From NCBI RefSeq assembly GCF_014640615.1, contig NZ_BMHH01000003.1, positions 117,823 through 181,822 on the forward strand: a stretch of 64,000 bases of DNA, written 5' to 3'. Position 1 is the stretch's first letter, and the number at the start of each line of letters is the position of its first letter. This document shows positions 20,292 through 28,759 of this stretch, in pieces. Both the position numbers and the translations under genes were made by a program. The notes beneath the pieces were generated by a model. The model was not told where the DNA came from. It saw only the letters and a program-made list of their open reading frames with translations, and did no database searches. The DNA is from Paramesorhizobium endophyticum (GTDB lineage Bacteria > Pseudomonadota > Alphaproteobacteria > Rhizobiales > Rhizobiaceae).

Positions 20292-20699
20292 TCAACCCGC
20301 GCACCGGCTGTCCCCAGCTGCCCAGCGGCGTACGTCTGAGGAAATCCGGCCCCCATTCGCCTGGTGCATCAGCGGGCCGAAGGCTTCGAGCTTGGCCGGA
20401 CGGCCTTCCGCCTGAACGACAAGGAGCGGGCGGGCGGTCGGATTTTTACCCGGCACCACCAGAATGCGCGGACGCCCGGTGAAGGAGTTGAGTTCCGGCG
20501 CGAGGCGATAGGGGCGGAAGGCCGGGTCGTTCGACTTGAACCAGCACGAATTGGCGGCGAGCGCCACGCGCTCCATTATGGCGAGCGCTGTGCTCGATGG
20601 AGCCGACGCACGAGGGGGGGCGGGCTTTCTCTCCGACTGGCAGGCCGTAAGGGAGACAAGCGCTGCAACGGCTGCAATCGCGAGAAAAGCTCTGTTCAT
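20292..20699 (-). CDS. Small predicted lipoprotein
   Basis: A 135-residue protein with a signal peptide and lipobox LTAC (Cys about residue 20), followed by a short Pro/Ala/Ser linker. The mature domain contains MERVALAANSCWFKSNDPAFRPYRLAPELNS and ends GDSRCAG, so two cysteines may form a disulfide. The pattern recalls small lipoproteins widespread in Rhizobiales, but no function is known to me. It is transcribed toward purL, in the purQ-purL gap, and may belong to the pur transcript. Confidence 0.7.
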   Translation of the reverse strand: MNRAFLAIAAVAALVSLTACQSERKPAPPRASAPSSTALAIMERVALAANSCWFKSNDPAFRPYRLAPELNSFTGRPRILVVPGKNPTARPLLVVQAEGRPAKLEAFGPLMHQANGGRISSDVRRWAAGDSRCAG

Positions 20700-20795
20700 G
20701 CGCGGACTCCGGAAAGCGTGAGAAAATGGAACCGGCAGAATGAGCTTCAGCCGGTTACCGTTTCATGTACGGGAAATGTGGATTGCGTGAAAAGA

Positions 20796-21464
20796 TTACG
20801 CCGCGAGGCCGAGCAGGCCCGAGAAGAGGGCGCGGCCGTCACTGCCGCCATGGGCGGATTCGATCAAGTTTTCCGGATGCGGCATCATGCCAAGCACATT
20901 GCCGCGCTCGCTGACGATGCCGGCGATGTCGTTGATCGAGCCGTTGGGGTTGGTGCCCTCGGCATAGCGGAACGCAACCTGGCCTTCACCCTCGATGCGC
21001 TTCAGCGTTTCCTCATCGGCGAAGAAATTGCCGTCATGATGGGCGACAGGGCAGCGGATGATCTCACCCGGCGTATAGCCGCGCGTGAAGGCGGTGTTGG
21101 CGTTGCTGACTTCCAGCTTCACCTCGCGGCAGACGAATTTGAGCGAAGCGTTGCGCATCAGCGCACCGGGCAGCAGGCCCGCTTCGAGCAGGATCTGGAA
21201 GCCATTGCAGACGCCCATGACCATGACGCCCTTTTCCGCTTTCTCGCGCACCGCCTGCATGACAGGCATACGGGCGGCGATAGCCCCGCAGCGCAAATAA
21301 TCGCCATAGGAAAAACCGCCGGGAATGACGATCAAGTCGACATCCGGGATTTCCGTGTCGGTCTGCCAGACGGTCTGCGGCACCTTGCCGGAAATCTTCG
21401 TGAGCGCCGCGATCATATCACGGTCGCGATTGAGGCCGGGGAGAAGGACGACGGCTGATTTCAT
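20796..21464 (-). CDS. purQ: Phosphoribosylformylglycinamidine synthase, glutaminase subunit
   Basis: Class I glutamine amidotransferase that supplies ammonia to PurL. The nucleophile Cys lies in GVCNGFQ (about residues 84-90), with the catalytic His-Glu in MPHPENL (about 195-201). The 222 residues fit the separate PurQ of the PurLQS complex. Its start overlaps the stop of the coiled-coil gene by 4 bases, implying translational coupling. Confidence 0.97.
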   Translation of the reverse strand: MKSAVVLLPGLNRDRDMIAALTKISGKVPQTVWQTDTEIPDVDLIVIPGGFSYGDYLRCGAIAARMPVMQAVREKAEKGVMVMGVCNGFQILLEAGLLPGALMRNASLKFVCREVKLEVSNANTAFTRGYTPGEIIRCPVAHHDGNFFADEETLKRIEGEGQVAFRYAEGTNPNGSINDIAGIVSERGNVLGMMPHPENLIESAHGGSDGRALFSGLLGLAA

Positions 21465-21718
21465 GGGTGCGGTTCAAACCTTGCTTGTGCTTCCGCCAAT
21501 TCATGAAGATCGAGACGGTTCTCGATCCGGTCGAGGCGGGTTTCGATATGGGCCATGCTGGCTCGGACGCTGTTCACATCGCCCTGCATCGCATGAAGCT
21601 GGTTACGGATCGCCACATTATCGTTCCGCAACTCGCTGATTGCGTGATCAAGCTTGTCAAAGCGCTGATGCATCCGGCGCAGAAGTTCATGCAAAAGGTC
21701 TTGTGAAACATCAGTCAT
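21461..21718 (-). CDS. Small coiled-coil protein encoded between purS and purQ
   Basis: An 85-residue soluble protein dominated by heptad-like helices ([21 protein letters not shown] and [17 protein letters not shown]), so probably an oligomeric coiled coil. Its stop overlaps the purQ start (ATGA), and it lies 20 bases after purS. It is therefore embedded in the purine operon and should be made in step with PurQ. No function is known to me; a structural or assembly role for the PurLQS complex is only a guess. Proteins with similar repeats are often annotated as hypothetical. Confidence 0.75.
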   Translation of the reverse strand: MTDVSQDLLHELLRRMHQRFDKLDHAISELRNDNVAIRNQLHAMQGDVNSVRASMAHIETRLDRIENRLDLHELAEAQARFEPHP

Positions 21719-21738
21719 ATCAAACCCCGATTACATCC

Positions 21739-21981
21739 CTAAGCTATCTCCACACTATAATCTTCGATCACGGTGTTGGCGAGAAGCTTGTCGCACATGG
21801 CCTTGAGGCGGGTTTCGGCCTCTGTGCGGTCCTTGGTGTCGAGCTCGACGTCGAAGACCTTGCCCTGGCGCACGGAGTTGACGCCATCGAAGCCGAGGCC
21901 GCCAAGCGCGCCGGCGATGGCCTTGCCCTGCGGGTCGAGTACGCCGTTCTTCAATGTAACGGTGACGCGTGCCTTGATCAC
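21739..21981 (-). CDS. purS: Phosphoribosylformylglycinamidine synthase subunit PurS
   Basis: An 80-residue subunit that bridges PurL and PurQ and helps channel ammonia. The typical pattern is KARVTVTLKNGVLDPQGKAIAGALGGLGFDGVNSVRQGKVFDVEL. The length is normal. It lies 64 bases downstream of purC in the same orientation, ahead of the coiled-coil gene and purQ. Confidence 0.95.
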   Translation of the reverse strand: MIKARVTVTLKNGVLDPQGKAIAGALGGLGFDGVNSVRQGKVFDVELDTKDRTEAETRLKAMCDKLLANTVIEDYSVEIA

Positions 21982-22045
21982 TGTTCTATCCTGCCTTGGA
22001 AATCGAAAATAGCAGCCCCGGAAGCGATATCCGGGGCGTAGGTAG

Positions 22046-22810
22046 TTACTTCACCAGAACCGGGCCGGTGGGGCGGGGCGGTTCGTTCTCGTTCATGATG
22101 CCGAGACGGCGCGCCACTTCCTGATAGGCCTCGACCAGTCCGCCCATGTCGCGGCGGAAGCGGTCCTTGTCCAGCTTGTCGTTGGTCTGGATGTCCCAGA
22201 GGCGGGCGGAGTCGGGCGAAATCTCGTCGGCCACGACGATGCGCATCATGTCGGCTTCCCACAGGCGGCCGCACTCGATCTTGAAATCGACGAGTTGGAT
22301 GCCGACGCCGAGGAACAGGCCGGAGAGGAAATCATTGACGCGGATGGCGAGCGCCATGATGTCGTCGATTTCCTGGGGGCTTGCCCAGCCGAAGGCAGTG
22401 ATGTGCTCTTCGGAGACCATCGGGTCGTCGAGCGCATCGGCCTTGTAATAGAACTCGATGATGGAGCGCGGCAGCACCGTGCCTTCCTCGAGGCCGAGGC
22501 GCTTGGCGAGCGAGCCGGCGGCGACGTTGCGTACCACCACTTCGAGCGGGATGATCTCGACTTCCTTGATCAACTGCTCGCGCATGTTGAGGCGGCGGAT
22601 GAAGTGGGTCGGAATGCCCATCCGGTTCAACTGCGTGAAGATATGCTCGGAAATGCGGTTGTTGAGCACGCCCTTTCCGTCGACCACTTCATGCTTTTTT
22701 TTGTTGAAAGCCGTGGCGTCATCCTTGAAAAACTGGATCAAGGTTCCGGGCTCAGGTCCTTCATAGAGGATCTTGGCCTTGCCTTCGTAAATACGGCGGC
22801 GACGATTCAT
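22046..22810 (-). CDS. purC: SAICAR synthetase
   Basis: Joins CAIR with aspartate in an ATP-dependent step of purine synthesis. The 254 residues begin [23 protein letters not shown], the usual nucleotide-binding start. VVRNVAAGS (about residues 93-101) and LVDFKIECG (about 173-181) are conserved. It is the first gene of the purC-purS-coiled coil-purQ operon. Its 234-bp upstream region, shared with the divergent zeta-subunit gene, contains a small GC hairpin (CGGCCTTGAGGCCG) in the purC leader. Confidence 0.97.
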   Translation of the reverse strand: MNRRRRIYEGKAKILYEGPEPGTLIQFFKDDATAFNKKKHEVVDGKGVLNNRISEHIFTQLNRMGIPTHFIRRLNMREQLIKEVEIIPLEVVVRNVAAGSLAKRLGLEEGTVLPRSIIEFYYKADALDDPMVSEEHITAFGWASPQEIDDIMALAIRVNDFLSGLFLGVGIQLVDFKIECGRLWEADMMRIVVADEISPDSARLWDIQTNDKLDKDRFRRDMGGLVEAYQEVARRLGIMNENEPPRPTGPVLVK

Positions 22811-23044
22811 TGAATTTCCCAGATGTCTGATCTTGATCGGGCGGCCTTGAGGCCGCAGTGTTCGCGCGCTACCTATAGCAATCGGCCCGCTTTAACAATC
22901 ATGCTTTGCCGCTCCTTCACCTTTTTCGTTCCCCGAGTCGCTATCGGCATTTGCGATTGATCTTGCGCGCCTCTTTTGATTTAGACAAGGCGAACACCCT
23001 GTCGAACACGGATTCGGGCCGAAAAACACCAGCGCTGGAGTTAG

Positions 23045-23368
23045 ATGATGACCGGAATGGACGAACGCAAGGATGCCTTCGAAAAGAAATTCGCGCATGA
23101 CGCGGAATTGAAATTCAAGGCGGAGGCGCGTCGCAACAAGCTTCTGGGCCTGTGGGCGGCGGAAAAGCTGGGCAAGACCGGCGCTGACGCCGATGCTTAC
23201 GCCAAGGACGTCGTAGCCGCCGATTTCGAGGAAGCGGGCGATGAGGACGTGTTCCGCAAGGTCCGCGCGGATTTCGACGCGGCGGGCGTCGCGGTGACGG
23301 ACGAAGCAATCCGCAGCCAGATGGTGGAGCTTCTACAGGAAGCCGTGCGGCAGATTCAGGAAAACTGA
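23045..23368 (+). CDS. F1F0-ATP synthase inhibitor zeta subunit (DUF1476)
   Basis: A 107-residue helical protein of the alphaproteobacterial zeta family, which binds F1-ATPase through its N-terminal region and blocks ATP hydrolysis. DERKDAFEKKFAHDAELKFKAEARRNKLLGLWAAEKLGKTG (about residues 6-46) is close to the known Paracoccus zeta pattern. VVAADFEEAGDEDVFRKV follows. The exact start is uncertain among ATGs at 23045, 23048 and 23057. It is monocistronic, divergent from purC, and ends at a good terminator. Confidence 0.88.
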   Translation: MMTGMDERKDAFEKKFAHDAELKFKAEARRNKLLGLWAAEKLGKTGADADAYAKDVVAADFEEAGDEDVFRKVRADFDAAGVAVTDEAIRSQMVELLQEAVRQIQEN

Positions 23369-23392
23369 GTTTTCCTCACCGATTGTTGAGAA

Positions 23393-23421
23393 AGCCGCCC
23401 TTCATGGGGCGGTTTTCGTTT
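23393..23421 (+). terminator. Terminator of the zeta-subunit gene
   Basis: The stem CCGCCC / GGGCGG (within 23394-23412) with a TTCATG loop is followed by TTTTCGTTTTT. On the opposite strand the stem is followed by TTTCTC, so it may also end the convergent hydrolase transcript. Confidence 0.8.
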
Positions 23422-23979
23422 TTAGAGACGCGATAGGAACTGCGCAAAGACCATCGAGCCTTCGGGCCAGGGGCCATGGCCGGAATCGGCGTTGATATGC
23501 CCGGCTTCGCCCGCATCGATGAAGAGCGATCCCCAGGCATTGGCGATGTCCTCGGCCACTTCATAGTTGCAGAAGGGGTCGTTGCGGCTTGCGATGACCA
23601 GCGACGGGAAGGGCAGCGGGTCTCGCGGGTAGGGGCCGAACGTCATCAGATGGCGCGGCTTGATCCTGGGATCAGCCACATCGGGGGGGGCGACGAAGAA
23701 GCCGCCTTTCACCTTGTCCTGGATTTCCGGCAGCGCATGGATCGCCGCCGGCACGCCCAGCGAATGGGCGACGAGGACGATCGGCTTGGTTGCCTCATTG
23801 GCTGCCTTGACGACTTCAGCCACCCAATCCTCACGCACCGGCTTCGACCATTCCGCCTGCTCGACACGCCGCGCGGTCGACAGCTTCTCCTCCCACCGGC
23901 TCTGCCAATGGTCGGGGCCGGAATTGGTGTAACCGGGGATGATGAGAATATCGGCGTCCTGGACTTTCATAGTTTCCAT
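23422..23979 (-). CDS. RBBP9/YdeN-family serine hydrolase
   Basis: A 185-residue small alpha/beta hydrolase. IIPGYTNSGPDHWQSRWE (about residues 13-30) is the family signature. The nucleophile sits in AHSLG (about 71-75), an aspartate in SRNDPF (about 131-136), and the His in EAGHINADSGHGPWPEG (about 158-174). No signal peptide, so cytoplasmic. Physiological substrate unknown. It is convergent with the zeta gene and shares its terminator hairpin. Confidence 0.88.
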   Translation of the reverse strand: METMKVQDADILIIPGYTNSGPDHWQSRWEEKLSTARRVEQAEWSKPVREDWVAEVVKAANEATKPIVLVAHSLGVPAAIHALPEIQDKVKGGFFVAPPDVADPRIKPRHLMTFGPYPRDPLPFPSLVIASRNDPFCNYEVAEDIANAWGSLFIDAGEAGHINADSGHGPWPEGSMVFAQFLSRL

Positions 23980-24165
23980 TTACAGGCTCGATTGAAGAGC
24001 TTCAAGCAGTTGGCAAAGCTTTTGACGGTGTTTGGTGAACAGCTTGTTCTCCGAATCGTGGCTTGCCGGTGAAGGGAACAATGGCGATTTAGGGGCAATC
24101 GAAGCGCATGATTGAAAGGCTCGTAGCTTTTCCGAGGATCATGCGGCAATGCATGGAGGGCAGAC

Positions 24166-24972
24166 ATGAGTGAGGTTCCTTTTGCGGTCACGACGCCGGT
24201 CCGGGTCAGCAGGGTCGGACTGAAGGCGCGGGATGCCGAGGCTGTTTCTGCCTGGTATCAGGATATTGTCGGCTTGAGGGAGATGGCGCGGCGAGGAAGT
24301 AGCATCGTGCTTGGGGCAGGGGACCGGGAACTCGTTGAAATCGAGCAGTTTTCCGCCGCCAGCCCCGACGATCCGCGCAGCGCCGGGCTTTATCACACGG
24401 CCTTCCTGCTGCCCTCGCGTGGCGACCTCGCCCGTTGGTCGCGTCAGGCGATCGACCGGCACATTCCCATCGCCGGAGCGTCCGATCATCTCGTCAGCGA
24501 GGCGGTTTATCTCACCGACCCTGAAGGCAATGGCGTCGAGATCTACGCCGATCGCCCGCCGACAAGCTGGCGCTGGAACGGCGAGAGGATCGCCATGGCG
24601 ACGGATGCGCTTGATGTCGGCAATCTCCTGCGTGAGCTGGAGCAAAACCGGCGGATCTGGGAGGGCGCGCCCGAAAACACCGTCATCGGCCATGTGCATT
24701 TGCGCGTCGGCGATGCGGCGGAGGCGGAAGGCTGGTGGCACAGGGAGATCGGCTTCGACACCGTGCAGACCTATGGCGACCGGGCGGTGTTCCTATCCTC
24801 AGGCGGTTATCATCACCACATCGCCGCCAATTCCTGGCAAAGCCCCCGCGCGGGCAAGCGCGACAAGGACCGCACCGGGCTGGCCTGGGTGGAACTGGAG
24901 GATACGCGCGGCAACAAGCCCCGCACAATCGAAGACCCCTGGGGCAACGCCATCAACATCGTTGCGGCGTGA
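24166..24972 (+). CDS. VOC-family protein with two glyoxalase-like modules (CatE-like)
   Basis: A 268-residue protein built from two vicinal-oxygen-chelate modules (about residues 10-127 and 165-265). LKARDAEAVSAWYQDIVGL, LYHTAFLLPSR and DPEGNGVEIYADRP mark the first; HVHLRVGDAAEAEGWWHREIGF and GYHHHIAANSW the second. This is the layout of catechol-2,3-dioxygenase/CatE-like extradiol dioxygenases. A thiol-conjugate or ring-cleavage substrate is plausible but not shown. The gene is single and convergent with purB. Confidence 0.8.
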   Translation: MSEVPFAVTTPVRVSRVGLKARDAEAVSAWYQDIVGLREMARRGSSIVLGAGDRELVEIEQFSAASPDDPRSAGLYHTAFLLPSRGDLARWSRQAIDRHIPIAGASDHLVSEAVYLTDPEGNGVEIYADRPPTSWRWNGERIAMATDALDVGNLLRELEQNRRIWEGAPENTVIGHVHLRVGDAAEAEGWWHREIGFDTVQTYGDRAVFLSSGGYHHHIAANSWQSPRAGKRDKDRTGLAWVELEDTRGNKPRTIEDPWGNAINIVAA

Positions 24973-24973
24973 A

Positions 24974-25007
24974 AAGAAAAAGCCCCATGCTTTCAATGGC
25001 ATGGGGC
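24974..25007 (-). terminator. Terminator of purB
   Basis: On the minus strand GCCCCATG / CATGGGGC (24982-25007) with a 10-base loop is followed by TTTTTCTTTTC. It lies 24 bases past the purB stop and can also stop the convergent VOC gene. Confidence 0.88.
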
Positions 25008-25031
25008 TCCTTGTTCTGGCGGGAATGTTGC

Positions 25032-26336
25032 TTATTTCCCGAACACACGGCGGAAGATCGTGTCCACATGCTTGGTGTGGTAGCCGAGGTCGAACTTCTC
25101 GCGGATATGCTCTTCGGAGAGCGCGGCGCGCACATCCTGATCGGCGAGCAGCTCTTCCTGGAAATCCTTGCCCTGTTCCCACACCTTCATCGCGTTGCGC
25201 TGGACGAGGCGATAGGCATCCTCACGGCTGACGCCAGCCTGCGTCAGCGCCAGCAGCACGCGCTGCGAATGGATGAGGCCCCGGAACTTGTTCATGTTGG
25301 CGAGCATGTTGTCCGGATAGATCACCAGATTCTCGATCACTCCGGCCAGGCGGTTCAGCGCGAAATCGAGCGTAACGGTCGTGTCCGGCCCGATGGCGCG
25401 CTCGACGCTGGAGTGCGAGATGTCGCGCTCGTGCCAGAGGGCGACATTCTCCATAGCGGGGATAACAGACATGCGCACCAGCCGGGCGAGGCCGGTCAGA
25501 TTCTCGGTCAGCACCGGGTTGCGCTTGTGTGGCATGGCCGACGAGCCTTTCTGGCCCGGCGAGAAGAACTCCTCCGCCTCCAGCACCTCGGTGCGCTGCA
25601 TATGGCGGATTTCGATGGCGATGTTCTCCATCGACGAAGCGATGACGCCGAGCGTGGCGAAGAACATGGCATGGCGGTCGCGCGGGATCACCTGCGTCGA
25701 GACCGGCTCCGGCGTCAGGCCCAGCCTGGCGCAGACATGCTCTTCGACGCGCGGATCGATATTGGCGAAGGTGCCGACCGCGCCTGAGATGGCCCCGGTT
25801 GCGATTTCGGCGCGCGCGGCGACGAGGCGGGCGCGGCCCCGCGCCATTTCGGCATAGAAGCGGGCGAAGGTGAGGCCCATCGTCGTCGGCTCGGCATGGA
25901 TACCGTGGCTGCGGCCGATGCGCACCGTATCCTTATGCTCGAAGGCGCGCTTTTTCAGCGCGGCCAGCACGCGGTCCATATCAGCGATGAGGATATCGGC
26001 GGCGCGCACGAGCTGGATGTTGAAGGTGGTGTCCAGCACGTCGGACGAGGTCATGCCCTGATGCACGAAGCGCGCATCCGGCCCGACGAACTCGGCCAGA
26101 TGCGTCAGGAAGGCGATGACGTCATGCTTGGTCTCGCGCTCGATCTCGTCGATGCGGTCGATGTTGAACTCAGCCGCGCCGCCCTTTTCCCAGATCGTTT
26201 TCGCCGCTTGCCGGGGGATGACGCCGAGGGCCGCGAGCGCATCGCAGGCATGGGCCTCGATCTCGAACCAGATGCGGAACTTCGTTTCGGGAGACCAGAT
26301 GGCGACCATTTCCGGCCGCGAATAGCGCGGGATCAT
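25032..26336 (-). CDS. purB: Adenylosuccinate lyase
   Basis: Cleaves SAICAR to AICAR and adenylosuccinate to AMP, two steps of purine synthesis. The fumarase/aspartase signature GSSAMPHKRNP lies near residues 263-273. HQGMTSSDVLDT (about 91-102) and the catalytic His region RSHGIHAEPTTMG are intact. The 434 residues are normal. It is single-gene, about 2.2 kb from purC and on the same strand. Confidence 0.97.
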   Translation of the reverse strand: MIPRYSRPEMVAIWSPETKFRIWFEIEAHACDALAALGVIPRQAAKTIWEKGGAAEFNIDRIDEIERETKHDVIAFLTHLAEFVGPDARFVHQGMTSSDVLDTTFNIQLVRAADILIADMDRVLAALKKRAFEHKDTVRIGRSHGIHAEPTTMGLTFARFYAEMARGRARLVAARAEIATGAISGAVGTFANIDPRVEEHVCARLGLTPEPVSTQVIPRDRHAMFFATLGVIASSMENIAIEIRHMQRTEVLEAEEFFSPGQKGSSAMPHKRNPVLTENLTGLARLVRMSVIPAMENVALWHERDISHSSVERAIGPDTTVTLDFALNRLAGVIENLVIYPDNMLANMNKFRGLIHSQRVLLALTQAGVSREDAYRLVQRNAMKVWEQGKDFQEELLADQDVRAALSEEHIREKFDLGYHTKHVDTIFRRVFGK

Positions 26337-26514
26337 ATGTTCATCCTGTTGGAGGTTGATTGTCTCGGGGTCTATAGCGATGTTGTGGAAATCGCAACAT
26401 AAGATGCGATTTTGTCATCGTGGCGCATGCCTCATCGCCGTCATTCGTAAAGCGATTGAACTTTGCTTGTTGCGACCTAAATGATCCTGTATACAACTCT
26501 GAATATGTAAACCG

Positions 26515-27213
26515 ATGAAAGCGCGCCTTTTACTCTACGCCTGTCTTGCCGTCAGTCTTTTCTTCGTCATCATCGGTGCCATGATGGCGATGAGCGGAGC
26601 CAAAGCCAGCGTGCCGGGGATGTTGTTCTTTGGGGCATGCGCCGTTATCTTTATCTGGCAACTCTGGCCAAAGCTGCTCCAGGGTGAGACGTCCTCAATC
26701 GAAACGCTGCTTTCACGCTATCCCGGACCCGTTGTCATAAGGCCAGCGCCAACGAAGTCTCTCGCTATGGCAACCGGATCGGCGATATTCGGCAGTGTCA
26801 TACTTTGGATGCTGTTGAACCAACCGCCGCCAATCCTGACGCAGGTGTTGCTCTGGCCAGGAGTCGTCCTATTTCTGGGTGGCGCTCCTTTGCTGTTCGC
26901 CATGGCCATCGGGGGCGCTTCGCTGCATCTGAGCCGCGAAGGTTTTGTCGTCACGCAACTTTGGCGTCGCAAAGGCACGCGATGGCACGACACGAGCGAG
27001 TTCGTGCCGGTTGTTTCCCATACCCTCACAAAGCTTGTGGCGTTCGACGATGCAGCGGTCGCCGCCTCCCGAATTGCCTATATCAACAAGAAGTTCATTA
27101 GCCACACTTCGGCTCTTCCGGACACTTATGGGTTCACCCATGATGAGCTTGCTGCGTTGCTAAACGCGTGGCGCGCAAAAGCGTTGAAGGATGATGCGGT
27201 TGCCACGCAATAA
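26515..27213 (+). CDS. Membrane protein of unknown function
   Basis: A 232-residue protein with about four hydrophobic segments in two pairs (about residues 5-27, 34-50, 84-104 and 108-133), separated by a short basic loop. A C-terminal cytoplasmic-looking domain follows (LHLSREGFVVTQLWRRKGTRWHD...). The latter has the beta-rich look of a PH-like domain found in some small membrane proteins. No family is assigned. It is monocistronic and convergent with rpe. Its base composition is somewhat more AT-rich than that of the purine genes, which hints at an accessory gene. Confidence 0.65.
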   Translation: MKARLLLYACLAVSLFFVIIGAMMAMSGAKASVPGMLFFGACAVIFIWQLWPKLLQGETSSIETLLSRYPGPVVIRPAPTKSLAMATGSAIFGSVILWMLLNQPPPILTQVLLWPGVVLFLGGAPLLFAMAIGGASLHLSREGFVVTQLWRRKGTRWHDTSEFVPVVSHTLTKLVAFDDAAVAASRIAYINKKFISHTSALPDTYGFTHDELAALLNAWRAKALKDDAVATQ

Positions 27214-27240
27214 CGAAGGCTTGAGAATGACGGGTCAGCG

Positions 27241-27915
27241 CTATTTCTTCCCCAGTGCCGCCGTACGGATCGCGTCGATATTGGCCTTATAGCTGGCGAC
27301 CGAGCCGCCCTTGTAGATCGCCGAGCCCGCCACCAGCGCGTTGGCTCCAGCCTTTGCCGCTTCCCCAGCCGTTTCAGCAGTGATGCCGCCATCCACTTCG
27401 ATATCGATCGGGCGGTTACCCACCATCGCCTTGATGCGGCGAATTTTGTCGAGCGTTGCGGGAATGAATTTCTGGCCGCCGAAGCCGGGGTTGACCGTCA
27501 TGACCAGGATCAGGTCGACATCGTCGAGCACATATTCCAGCGCGCTTTCGGGCGTGGCGGGGTTCAACGACACGCCCGCCTTCTTGCCCAGCGCCTTGAT
27601 TGCCTGCAGCGAGCGGTGGAGGTGCGGACCTGCCTCGGCATGGACGGTGATGATGTCGGAGCCGGCCTTGGCGAACGCTTCCAGATAGGGGTCGCAGGGC
27701 GCGATCATCAGATGCGTGTCGAAGACCGCCTTGGTGAGCGGCCGTATCGCCTTCACCACATCCGGGCCGAAGGTGATGTTTGGCACGAAATGCCCGTCCA
27801 TGACGTCGATATGGATCCAGTCTGCGCCGGCCTCCAGCACGTCGGTGACTTCCTGGCCGAGCTTCGCGAAATCGGAAGCGAGGATGGAGGGCGCAATGAT
27901 GAGCGGGCGGGGCAT
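27241..27915 (-). CDS. rpe: Ribulose-phosphate 3-epimerase
   Basis: Interconverts ribulose-5-phosphate and xylulose-5-phosphate in the pentose phosphate pathway. A 224-residue TIM barrel with [15 protein letters not shown] (about residues 7-21), [20 protein letters not shown] (about 35-54), [11 protein letters not shown] (about 140-150) and EVDGGI (about 173-178), all carrying the metal and phosphate ligands. Upstream lies a palindromic repeat separating it from the methyltransferase gene on the same strand. Confidence 0.96.
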   Translation of the reverse strand: MPRPLIIAPSILASDFAKLGQEVTDVLEAGADWIHIDVMDGHFVPNITFGPDVVKAIRPLTKAVFDTHLMIAPCDPYLEAFAKAGSDIITVHAEAGPHLHRSLQAIKALGKKAGVSLNPATPESALEYVLDDVDLILVMTVNPGFGGQKFIPATLDKIRRIKAMVGNRPIDIEVDGGITAETAGEAAKAGANALVAGSAIYKGGSVASYKANIDAIRTAALGKK

Positions 27916-27937
27916 GGAGACTCCAGAGCTGTTTTAA

Positions 27938-27983
27938 ACCGCGTGATCCTATTCGGAAAGCTATCAACTTTTCGGGATCATGC
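27938..27983. repeat. Palindromic intergenic repeat, copy 1 of 4
   Basis: GCGTGATCCTATTCGGAAAG ... CTTTTCGGGATCATGCC forms an imperfect hairpin. Related copies are at 48457-48526, 60031-60080 and 63132-63183. Here it fills the gap between the methyltransferase and rpe genes. Confidence 0.6.
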
Positions 27984-27988
27984 CTTTG

Positions 27989-28681
27989 TTATCGCCGGAC
28001 GGCGATGATGGATTTATTGAGGCCCATAAATTTTTCATGGGTGATTTCGGCTCCCTTGAACAGGGAGCGCATCTGGCGCGTGGAAATGATGCTGTGATGC
28101 GCGATGATGTCGCGCGCTTCCTCGTATGAATTGATGCGCGGAAAGAAGCCCAGCGCGAAGCGGCGGATCAGCGCTATGCGCGCGTTTTCCGGGAGGAACT
28201 GGAAGCCGACCATGCGGAAATGCGGCTCGTAGGGAAACCAGTAATTCGGCGTCTGCACATAATAGCGCTTGCCCAGACGCTTGGTGTTCCTGGCAAACTC
28301 GGTCATGCGTGTCCAGTCGCCCACATGCTCGATCACCGAATTGGAGTGGACCACGTCGAATTGCCGGTCGGGAAAAAAGCCGGGGCTCGCCGCATCTCCC
28401 GCAAGCGAGGTGAAGACGGCGGGGTCGCGCACCGGGGCAAGTTCCTGCTCGAGATTGACGAGCGTGATCTTCAGGCGTCCGCGGTGCTGGTTGATGAAAT
28501 CCTCACCGATCAGCCAATAGCTTTCGGTGCCGCCCAGGTCGAGGATGTGCGCCTCGCCGCGCTCTTCCAGCGCGTCCTCGATAAGCTCACGAACCTTGGC
28601 GAAGCGGCGCGCGCGAAATGTGAATTCCAGGCTCTTGCGGTCCGTATAGGGATCTCTGACCTTGGTATCTTCGGTGGACAT
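27989..28681 (-). CDS. Class I SAM-dependent methyltransferase
   Basis: A 230-residue protein. AHILDLGGTESYWLIG (about residues 44-59) corresponds to motif I and FDVVHSNSVIEHVGDW (about 108-123) to the post-motif region of Methyltransf_11-like enzymes. YYVQTPNYWFPYEPHF (about 140-155) resembles methylases acting on sugars or surface polysaccharide precursors, but the substrate is not inferable. No signal peptide. It is followed by a palindromic repeat and then rpe. Confidence 0.8.
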   Translation of the reverse strand: MSTEDTKVRDPYTDRKSLEFTFRARRFAKVRELIEDALEERGEAHILDLGGTESYWLIGEDFINQHRGRLKITLVNLEQELAPVRDPAVFTSLAGDAASPGFFPDRQFDVVHSNSVIEHVGDWTRMTEFARNTKRLGKRYYVQTPNYWFPYEPHFRMVGFQFLPENARIALIRRFALGFFPRINSYEEARDIIAHHSIISTRQMRSLFKGAEITHEKFMGLNKSIIAVRR

Positions 28682-28759
28682 TGGCTTTTCTCCCGCTGTG
28701 TCCGCTAAGCCCCGTATAGATATTTAAGGCACTTTTAAGTGGAAATATTGGCGCGAGGG

